The notes under the pieces are model-generated. The model was not told where the DNA came from and searched no databases. It worked only from the letters and a program-made list of their open reading frames with translations. Below, piece after piece: positions 50,801 to 57,321 of a stretch of DNA of 64,000 nucleotides. The stretch lies in contig CAZQIZ010000006.1 of NCBI GenBank assembly GCA_964593585.1, positions 54,895-118,894 on the forward strand. The letters are read 5' to 3'. The DNA comes from JACQFV01 sp964593585 (GTDB lineage: Bacteria; Zixibacteria; MSB-5A5; WJJR01). The position numbers and the translations under genes were made by a program. Position 1 is the stretch's first letter, and each line of letters begins with the position of its first letter.

Positions 50801-51225
50801 GCGTGCCGGCCAACGATCATCCCAAGCTCTTCGGGCTGACGCTGCCGGACAATTTCGGGTTGAACATCTTCTGGCAGTACGGGTCGGGCTTCCCCTACAC
50901 GCCGACGAAGGATCACCCGGGCATCGCCTCGGAGCTGGCGCCGGGCCAGGAGCCGCTGGCCAATTCCGAGCGCTATCCGGCCACTAGCAACGTCGACATC
51001 CGCTTCAACAAGGACTTCAAGATCGGCCCGATGGATTACACCGTCGAGCTGTGGGTCAACAACCTGTTTGACAACCGGGATGTGGTGGCCGTCTACGGCG
51101 CCACCGGCCGCCCCGAATCCGGCCTGGTCAATGAGTCGGTGGTGCTGGCCAGCGACGGCGAGCCGAGCCCGAGCAACTGGACCGCGCGCCGGCAGATCCG
51201 TCTCGGGCTGGGTGTCAACTTCTGA
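47833..51225 (+). CDS. TonB-dependent receptor with nine calcium-loop-like repeats inserted in the barrel
   Basis: 1130 residues. A signal anchor (ISIVLIALAIVVTAADVWA) precedes a carboxypeptidase-regulatory domain (VSGLVVDKKTKEPLIGCPVQ, ALTDVDGRYTILSVPLG). The plug has VNFELEESEVQLEAVIVRGR, FHIRGGRSTELVYAVDGV and WSPEYGGTSGIVNVATKEG; the barrel ends RQIRLGLGVNF. Between about residues 451 and 675 are nine Asp/Asn loops of the DxNxNGxxD kind (DINGNGVWD, DRDGNGVFD, DFNGNGTYD, DANKNGVYD, DGNGNGTYD and others), with a repeated GEPFxD unit. Such loops resemble dockerin/EF-hand calcium sites. The ATG at 47833 has GGGGAGGT eight bases upstream. It heads a four-gene operon. Confidence 0.9.
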   Translation: MNRRGTGRFSLTISIVLIALAIVVTAADVWAAGVGKVSGLVVDKKTKEPLIGCPVQIEGTTLGALTDVDGRYTILSVPLGLVSVGAKMVGYTPMIVSDVTVKPDQTSVVNFELEESEVQLEAVIVRGRAEMIQMDQATTKRDVTAEKIKTLPVTNVGDILKTQVGVTVRNDRFHIRGGRSTELVYAVDGVTLSDPLGGRGATAALNLSGTEIENISIVKGAWSPEYGGTSGIVNVATKEGDQQVTRGHLQYFTDNFGTSALNTYSRNFQRMEFTLGGPDPIFTNRLLPAVGLNGAQEKLTYFISLDFDRSDGAFDWDRYTSPTRPARYREIKFLGMVFGERQNNSGNALLKLTYRLTPDIRVTGQYKKTYERNQQWNWAYRYTPNSQDWVEDENDFYSIRWVHNLGPSTYYEILYSDFVRNYWEKPGDPNKPGGTMSPDDFLFDFQADKFQDINGNGVWDAPEQWIEVYPDGQYNFGDIFEDRDGNGVFDPQQTPADTTYDSLIFDFNGNGTYDFSSGEPYLDANKNGVYDEGDILTQDGNGNGTYDPDRELNRFDGETTSPNDNPEPYVDGDISKGEPFVDVNRNGVWDGPGVLPGYPLGEPFTDLSHDGKRQSSEDPWVPGIPFEDLNGNGSYDPGAASPSGSWSNLDENYDIGEPFLDVNGDGERDRSDGYYDVGWDRSATWHERKPRTRTIKADLVSQMRREHEVKMGLSYSAFDLVYNELQQPYVPYTLGFDGGPFPFRGAIRNFYHQTPKTGAVYLVDKMEYGQMVAQVGFRYEYFVQSSNAETTDTARADSVGVEDYRDKFAPRLAFSYPISDKAKVFFNYGHFYQLPQMHFMYRRNTTIGSVSGTIGNVNLDFVKTIKYEFGVQYLLSPEYLLSVQGFYSDDFARVSESEAQGQTTLEEQNYYENSDYSRTRGLEVELDKKYGNYVSGSMTYNFSYAYGKSSAEALDYFDNFYARSGGRFVIQEFPLDWDERHKVTFILDLRVPANDHPKLFGLTLPDNFGLNIFWQYGSGFPYTPTKDHPGIASELAPGQEPLANSERYPATSNVDIRFNKDFKIGPMDYTVELWVNNLFDNRDVVAVYGATGRPESGLVNESVVLASDGEPSPSNWTARRQIRLGLGVNF

Positions 51226-51284
51226 TGACGACCCGGGCGGGCCCGTCCCGTCCGGCGAGGGTGTCTAGGACTGAGGAGCAGCGA

Positions 51285-53912
51285 ATGCAGCAGCAAGTAA
51301 CAGGATGTGAATGGCGGCGTCGGTTTGGCCGATCGGCCGTGTGGGCCGGGACGGCCCTTCTCCTGCTCTCAGTAGAGGCGGGGGCGGCGGTGGATCCGAA
51401 GGCGGTCGAGCACACCAAGCAGCGGGCCGAGGACTTGGTGGCCCCGGCCGCGCCGGTGATTCACCGCCGCGTGCACTACACCGGCGATATCTGGATGACC
51501 ATCTCCAACGACGGTTCGCTGGGCACCAACTCCGGCGAAGCGCTTCCAGACCCCCGGGACCGCGCCGATTTGGGCATCACATATGGCCCATCGTTCGAAT
51601 TCCCCGCCGGATCGCGCGTCGACTATCTCTTCAATGGCAGTCTCTGGATCGGCGGTATCGTCGGCACCGATACGCTCCTGAGCGCGCAAAAGAGTTCGGG
51701 CAGCGGCGACGCCAATGAGTGGAACGGCTTCACGCAGATCACGCCGGGTGTGGTCTCGCACTATCCGGGGGAATGCGACACGATCACCCGCAAACTGACA
51801 CAGGCCTACACCGCGGTCTTCCAGGACACGCTGGTACTGCCGACGACCAACGATCCGTCGGGACGCCTGCATCTGCCGCTGGGGTTGGAGGTCGTGCAGA
51901 CCACGCACCAATCGGCCGACAACTTCACCCGCCGCTTCGTCATCTACGATTATCAAATCACCAACATCTCCGGACGTCCAATCGAAAAGATGTGGTTCGC
52001 CATCTTCCTCGATAACGACATCTTCTGGGAAAACATCAGTGGTTGCCCGGAGCCGGGGGCGTCGGATGATCTGTCGGGGTGCCTGAAGACCTGGCCCAAC
52101 CCGGTCAATCCGATTTATTCCGATTCGTTGATGGTCGCGTATGCGATCGACAACGACGGCGACGCGTGCGGTTCGGGTCGCTTCCCGCGGGTCTCGGCGC
52201 GCGGCGCGATGGGCGTGCGCGTGTTGCGCGGGCCGACGCCGGAGTCGCGTACCTATTTCAACTGGTTCACGACCAACTTCGGCAACATCGACTGGGGACC
52301 GCGCAAGATCACCGACAACTACAACTTCGGCACCGGCGGCACCGGGTTGCCGGGGGGCGACGCGGCCACCTATCACGTCATTTCCAACGGCGAGATCGAC
52401 TACGACCAGGTCTACTCGGCGATCGACTTCCGTCCCGACTGGCAGGCGCCCCTGCGCGGCAACGCCGCCGACAACGTCGCCAATGGTCTGGATTCGCGGG
52501 TGTGCATCTCGACCGGCCCATTGCCGCTTCTGGAGGCCGGACATTCCACGCACTTCACCGTGGCGTTCGTGGCCGGCGGCAACGTGCATCGCGATCCGAC
52601 CAACACGCTCGATGTGCGCAATCCGCAGGCCTTCGTCGACAATCTCGACTTTAGCGATTTGGCCACCAACGCCTGGTGGGCCGGGTTTGTGTGGGATAAC
52701 TACGGCACCGACACGGACAACGATGGCTACGCCGGCGAGTTCTATCGCCCGGTCATCGGCGGCGACACGGTGTACTACACCGGTGACGGCTGCCCGGATT
52801 TGTCGGGTCCTGCGCCGCCGCCCGGGCCGGACACGGCCAACTCCGATCTGCGCATCGAGTCCCGTCCTGGCGAGTTGATCCTGCGCTGGTCCGGACGGAC
52901 GGTCGAAACCAACATCGACCCGCTGCTGCGCGCTGCCGACTTCGAGGGCTACCGTGTCTATATAGTCGAGCGCAACTCTTCGAAGGACCAGCCCAGCTCC
53001 GAGGACTATTCGCTGATCGCCTCGTGGGACAAAGTCGACTACCGGCGCTACACGTACAACGAGCGCAACGGATCGTGGGTCTTGGACTCCGATCCGCTGA
53101 CCAACGACGGCTGGCGCGCGTTCTTCAATGATCCCGCGTTTGACGCCACCGACCACACCGGTCCGTCGCTGGCCACCGCGTACGAGTACACCGACGAGCA
53201 GGGCCGTCCGCAGCGCGCCTACTTCGCACCGCATGAGGTCAACCACGCCAACGAATATCTGGTCGCCGGCGAAGTGGAAAAGAACTTGATCCAGCAGGTG
53301 GCCGTGCACGATACCGTCATTGATGAAAAGACCTACCAATACGGCGAATACGAATTGCATTTGAAGGGTCTGCTGCAGTCGCGGCACTACTTCCTGAGTC
53401 TGACCGCGTTCGACTACGGCGACCCCTTCAACAACCTCGAGCCGCTCGAGACCTCGGTCGGCGCCATCGGCAGCCGCCGCGTCGGCTTGCCCACGTACTC
53501 CGCGGATGTCGTCGCCGACTATACGGAGCGCGGCGGCGTCTACGCCGACTCGGTGCGCGTGTCGGTCTATCCGAATCCGTACAAGATCAACTTCCGCGAC
53601 GCCAATGGCAAACTGACGTCCTACTTCGAGCAGGGGTACGAGGGCACGGTGGGGCAGACCAAGTTGAACGAAGAGGATCGCCGCATCCACTTTATCAACG
53701 TGCCCGACGCGTGCACGATCAACATCTACACGCTCGATGGCGACCTGGTCCGGACGCTGACGCACCCCGACGACAACCTGTCGGGTTACTCGTCGAAGAT
53801 TTCCTGGGACCTGATCTCGCGCAATACGCAGGCGGTGACGTCGGGGATTTATTTGTACCGCGTGGACTCGCGGTTCGGATCGCAGGTGGGCAAGATCGTC
53901 ATCATTAAGTAA
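51285..53912 (+). CDS. Large secreted protein with C-terminal sorting-type domain
   Basis: An 875-residue exported protein. The signal peptide lies near residues 10-35 (SAVWAGTALLLLSVEAGAAV). The body is rich in Asp, Gly and Tyr, without a catalytic motif I recognise; a fibronectin-like segment is suggested by LRIESRPGELILRWSGR and YRVYIVERNSS. The end has VSVYPNPYKINFRD, TINIYTLDGDLVRTLTHPDD, SWDLISRN, SGIYLYRVDS and a final GKIVIIK. That is the same sorting-like module as in the M6 and S8 proteases here. GAGGAG six bases before the ATG at 51285 fixes the start. It follows the TonB receptor by 59 bases. Confidence 0.82.
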   Translation: MQQQVTGCEWRRRFGRSAVWAGTALLLLSVEAGAAVDPKAVEHTKQRAEDLVAPAAPVIHRRVHYTGDIWMTISNDGSLGTNSGEALPDPRDRADLGITYGPSFEFPAGSRVDYLFNGSLWIGGIVGTDTLLSAQKSSGSGDANEWNGFTQITPGVVSHYPGECDTITRKLTQAYTAVFQDTLVLPTTNDPSGRLHLPLGLEVVQTTHQSADNFTRRFVIYDYQITNISGRPIEKMWFAIFLDNDIFWENISGCPEPGASDDLSGCLKTWPNPVNPIYSDSLMVAYAIDNDGDACGSGRFPRVSARGAMGVRVLRGPTPESRTYFNWFTTNFGNIDWGPRKITDNYNFGTGGTGLPGGDAATYHVISNGEIDYDQVYSAIDFRPDWQAPLRGNAADNVANGLDSRVCISTGPLPLLEAGHSTHFTVAFVAGGNVHRDPTNTLDVRNPQAFVDNLDFSDLATNAWWAGFVWDNYGTDTDNDGYAGEFYRPVIGGDTVYYTGDGCPDLSGPAPPPGPDTANSDLRIESRPGELILRWSGRTVETNIDPLLRAADFEGYRVYIVERNSSKDQPSSEDYSLIASWDKVDYRRYTYNERNGSWVLDSDPLTNDGWRAFFNDPAFDATDHTGPSLATAYEYTDEQGRPQRAYFAPHEVNHANEYLVAGEVEKNLIQQVAVHDTVIDEKTYQYGEYELHLKGLLQSRHYFLSLTAFDYGDPFNNLEPLETSVGAIGSRRVGLPTYSADVVADYTERGGVYADSVRVSVYPNPYKINFRDANGKLTSYFEQGYEGTVGQTKLNEEDRRIHFINVPDACTINIYTLDGDLVRTLTHPDDNLSGYSSKISWDLISRNTQAVTSGIYLYRVDSRFGSQVGKIVIIK

Positions 53913-53941
53913 CGCGCAGGTCAACCGAGGCGAGGAACGCC

Positions 53942-54889
53942 ATGATGCATATGAGACAGATGATCAAATGGGCCGCGGTCGCGGCGGGGTTGGCCTGGCT
54001 GTCGGCCCCCGGCGCGCAGGCCCAGGACAAGGTCGGCACGACCGGCGCGCAGTTTCTTGAAGTGGGTGTGTCGCCCCGCGCGGATGCGATCGGCGGCGCC
54101 TTCACCGCGATCGCCGATGATGCCTCCGCGATCTATTACAACCCGGCGGGACTTGTCCAACTGGAAAATCGCCAGGTGATGGTTTCGCTCATCGACTACC
54201 CGGCCGACATCAGTTACTCGTTCGTCGGCATCGCCCTCCCGGTCAGTTTCGGCGGCGTCATCGGCTTCGGCTACTATGGTCTCGACGCGGGCGACATGGA
54301 CGTCACCACGCCCGAGCATCCCAACGGTGTGGACGGCTGGACCTTCGGCGCCAAGGACTATGCGCTGAGTCTTTCCTACGGCCGGTTCCTTACCGACCGT
54401 TTCTCGCTGGGCGTGACGGTGAAGCTGATCGATGAACTCTACGAGGAAGAGCGCTCCACCGGCTGGGCGGCGGATGTCGGCACCCAGTACAACACCGGCT
54501 GGCGCAATTTCAAGATCACGATGTTGATGTCGAACTTCGGACCCGACATGAAGTTCATCGCGCAGGAGTATCCGCTGCCGATCAACTTCAAGTTCGGCGG
54601 CGCGGTCGATGTGCTCGACAACCCCGGCCACCACGCGATCTTCGCTATCGAGGGATCGCACCCCGCCGACAACCGCGAAAAGTACAACGTCGGGCTGGAA
54701 TACACCTTCCGCAACTTCGCCTCGTTCCGCGCCGGTCAGCGTTTCGAGCATGACCTGGGCGGCATCAGCGTCGGCGGCGGGGTGAAGTTCAACCTGAGTG
54801 AGAAGTACAAGGCCCGTATCGACTACGGCTACCAGGACTTCGAGGCGCTCAGCGAGATTCACCGCTTTTCGCTCACGGTTGACTTTTAG
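53942..54889 (+). CDS. PorV/PorQ-family outer-membrane protein
   Basis: A 315-residue barrel. A signal peptide (WAAVAAGLAWLSAPGAQAQ) is followed by the diagnostic PorV/UPF0164 segment FLEVGVSPRADAIGGAFTAI, then DDASAIYYNPAGLVQLENRQ. The last strands (VGGGVKFNLSEKYKARIDYG, SLTVDF) end in a terminal Phe. In Bacteroidetes PorV is the shuttle that carries type IX cargo from the translocon to the attachment complex. Here it sits 29 bases after a sorting-domain protein, fitting an export or display role. GAGG before the ATG is visible. Confidence 0.88.
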   Translation: MMHMRQMIKWAAVAAGLAWLSAPGAQAQDKVGTTGAQFLEVGVSPRADAIGGAFTAIADDASAIYYNPAGLVQLENRQVMVSLIDYPADISYSFVGIALPVSFGGVIGFGYYGLDAGDMDVTTPEHPNGVDGWTFGAKDYALSLSYGRFLTDRFSLGVTVKLIDELYEEERSTGWAADVGTQYNTGWRNFKITMLMSNFGPDMKFIAQEYPLPINFKFGGAVDVLDNPGHHAIFAIEGSHPADNREKYNVGLEYTFRNFASFRAGQRFEHDLGGISVGGGVKFNLSEKYKARIDYGYQDFEALSEIHRFSLTVDF

Positions 54890-54921
54890 GCAGGCACTCC
54901 GACCACGAGGACACACTCGCG

Positions 54922-57018
54922 ATGACTGTGAAGGGACTTGGACATATGATGCGTCAAGCGCTGCATTCCCCATCCGCATGGGCGGTTTCTCTGGCGGCCG
55001 CGCTCCTTCTCTTGTTTGGGTGCGGCACGCTCGACAACCAGGGCGGCCCGGGTGAAAATCGGTTGCCCGAAATCTTCATCGTCAATATTCCGCCGGACGG
55101 CTCCGAGTTCGCCGTCAGTCCGACCGTGTACTGGTACGGCACCGACAGCGACGGGCAGATCGTGCGTTACGATTATGCGGTCGTGACCGCCGCCGAGGTC
55201 GACAGCGTGACCGCCGACCTGCCGGGCACCCAGTCACCGGTGGAGAAGTACATCGCCTTCGTGCTCAACGATCAGTTCCCCCGCTGGGTTTCGATCTTCG
55301 TCGACAGCGTCCAGGCGGGCGAACTGCCGACCCAGGACAATATCCGTCTGTACGCCTCGCCGCTGGCCGCCGACTGCGACACGATCTATTCCGTCATTCG
55401 CGACCCGAATGGCAACCCGATCGACACCGTGGCCATTCCGGTCGACTGCGTTTCGGACACGATTGCCCAGTACTTCTTCGTGCGTGCCATCGACGATCAC
55501 GGCGCGTCCTCGAAGATCAAGTACCGCACCTACAAGCGGCGCAACCACTGGCCGGAATCCCAAGTATCCCCGTCGTTCAACGCCTACGGCGAGTACGTGT
55601 CGCTGAAGCGTCTGACGCAGACCTATTCCGGCATCCCATTGTATTGGGGTGGCTCCGACCGTCTCGACTTCATCCCGCCGGCTGTGCCATTCCTGGAGTA
55701 CCACTGGCGGCTCTACGGTCCTTATCCGTACGGGGGCGAGGAGACACGACCAACACTGGCCGACACGCTCGGCCGACAACCGGTCTTTGAGTCGCAGAAC
55801 CCCGATCCGCTCATGGGTGTCTGGGTGCGCGACACCACCACGGTCGTCTATGATCTGTGGCGCCAGGTGGACAGCCGGCCCGATCCGCTCAACGACTCGA
55901 CGATCACCCGCGTGGGCTGGTTCCTGCTGGTCGTCACCGCGCGCGACGACGCCTACATCGCCGACGAGACGCCGTCATCGGTCGCGTTCAAGGCCATCGA
56001 CCCGAAGTTCGAGCGCAAGATCGTGCTGGTCGACGACACCTGGTACAGCATCGACACCTACACCAACCCGTCCAAGCGGCCGGATGCGCCCGAACCGTTC
56101 ACCAACCAGACGTTCCACTGGAATTTGGTGAAGATGGTCTACCCCGAGGCTGACACGATGCAGGACTTCTGGTGGCGCAGCAAGGAGCCGGCGCCGAACA
56201 AGAACTGCTCGCCGACGTCCGGCCGCGTCCGTTGCGGCAACTATGTGTCGCTGGAGATGCTGGTCCGCCACAAACTCTGCATCCTCTACGATGACGACGT
56301 GTTCGAGCAGGTCAGCCCGCCCGGCGCTGCGCCGGCTGTCCGCGCTCAGTTGATGCGCTATCTCGAAGCCGGCGGCATGCTCTGGATCATGGGTCGGCAC
56401 AGCCTCCTGCCCGAGACCGAGACCACACAGACCTCGAAGGAACGGCTCTTCGACCTGTGCACCTTCGGCACCCGCGTCTACGACCGACTGGGCTGCACAT
56501 ACATGGATATCGAAGGCATGTACTATCCCGGTTGGCGCGCCAACGCGATACCGATCACCCGCGTCGGTGAAGCGCCGCGCGCGCCGAAGTCCAATGATGA
56601 ATTTGTCGCCGCCGAACTTGTGGCGACCGGTAGCGGGTTGCCGGCGCGCCTCGAAGTCGATCCGGTGCGCATCGACAGCATGTTCCTGCCCTCGCGCTTG
56701 AAGAAGATTCTCCGCGACAACGGGACCCCGAAAGTCTACGGCATCCCCGATGTCAACTTCCTGGTGCTCGGTTCAAAGTCGGTGCCGCTGTACATCTACG
56801 GCAGCTGGCGTCCGGGCGGACCGATCCCGCCGACCAACGGCCCGTCGTTCTCCGACACCAAGCCGGTCGTCGTGCGCCGCGTCGGACCCGACCGTGTCAC
56901 GCCGCTCTACAAGACCGCCTACCAGACCTTCCCGCTGTATTTCATCAAGCAGGAGCAGGCGGAGGAATACTATCGCAAGATGGTCGAGTGGTTCTTCCTG
57001 CCCTTCAGCCAGTCGTAA
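54922..57018 (+). CDS. Large lipoprotein, last gene of the surface cassette
   Basis: 698 residues. A lipoprotein signal ends in LLLLFGC (Cys near 35), after WAVSLAAA. The mature protein begins with an Ig-like stretch NRLPEIFIVNIPPDGSEFAV, VYWYGTDSDGQIVRYDYAVV. A later domain resembles a flavodoxin/amidotransferase-like Rossmann fold: KIVLVDDTWYSIDTY, LMRYLEAGGMLWIMGRHSLL. It ends PLYFIKQEQAEEYYRKMVEWF. The family is not certain. It lies 32 bases after the PorV-like gene. As lipoprotein partner of the TonB receptor and PorV-like protein it could be a substrate-capture or cell-surface scaffold subunit; that is inference. Confidence 0.72.
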   Translation: MTVKGLGHMMRQALHSPSAWAVSLAAALLLLFGCGTLDNQGGPGENRLPEIFIVNIPPDGSEFAVSPTVYWYGTDSDGQIVRYDYAVVTAAEVDSVTADLPGTQSPVEKYIAFVLNDQFPRWVSIFVDSVQAGELPTQDNIRLYASPLAADCDTIYSVIRDPNGNPIDTVAIPVDCVSDTIAQYFFVRAIDDHGASSKIKYRTYKRRNHWPESQVSPSFNAYGEYVSLKRLTQTYSGIPLYWGGSDRLDFIPPAVPFLEYHWRLYGPYPYGGEETRPTLADTLGRQPVFESQNPDPLMGVWVRDTTTVVYDLWRQVDSRPDPLNDSTITRVGWFLLVVTARDDAYIADETPSSVAFKAIDPKFERKIVLVDDTWYSIDTYTNPSKRPDAPEPFTNQTFHWNLVKMVYPEADTMQDFWWRSKEPAPNKNCSPTSGRVRCGNYVSLEMLVRHKLCILYDDDVFEQVSPPGAAPAVRAQLMRYLEAGGMLWIMGRHSLLPETETTQTSKERLFDLCTFGTRVYDRLGCTYMDIEGMYYPGWRANAIPITRVGEAPRAPKSNDEFVAAELVATGSGLPARLEVDPVRIDSMFLPSRLKKILRDNGTPKVYGIPDVNFLVLGSKSVPLYIYGSWRPGGPIPPTNGPSFSDTKPVVVRRVGPDRVTPLYKTAYQTFPLYFIKQEQAEEYYRKMVEWFFLPFSQS

Positions 57019-57042
57019 GGGCGCTCCATCGACGACAATTCC

Positions 57043-57080
57043 GGCCCCGGTTCCGTCTACTGACGGAGCCGGGGCCTTCT
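57043..57080 (+). terminator. 15-bp hairpin ending the surface cassette
   Basis: Stem 57043-57057 pairs with 57062-57076 across TACT (one G-T wobble), followed by TTCTGCTTCC. The stem is very stable but the T-run is short. Confidence 0.7.
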
Positions 57081-57289
57081 GCTTCCGGGCCCGGAAGTGT
57101 GACCGTGAATGCTCACTGTGAAGCGCTCTGCACGCCCGCGCACAGTCGTTCACACCGCCGTTAGCGTGTTGCACGGTCAAGATTGAAGTCTGGGAGACGC
57201 GAGCCCTACTAAACACAAAGACCGCAATGCGTTAACAGGGCGAAGAAAGTCGGCTCCAAATCCGCGATTCGGCCCTAAATTGGTCGTGG

Positions 57290-57305
57290 TGGCATCGCGG
57301 TTGCG
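57290..57305 (+). promoter_or_regulatory. Sigma-54-type promoter-like sequence before the subtilisin gene
   Basis: TGGCATCGCGGTTGCG matches the -24 GG and -12 GC elements at the correct 12-base offset (GG at 57291-57292, GC at 57303-57304). The inferred start of transcription would be only about 6 bases before the ATG at 57322, which is unusually short. The match may be chance or the gene start may lie further in. Confidence 0.35.
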
Positions 57306-57321
57306 GTAAGCCCCTGTTGTG

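Larger units (their letters stand above)
57019..57321. other. 303-base intergenic region before the secreted subtilisin
   Basis: It contains the terminator-type hairpin (57043-57076), a small palindrome CTTCCGGGCCCGGAAG (57082-57097) and a sigma-54-like promoter match (57290-57305). No gene is seen. Confidence 0.7.
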
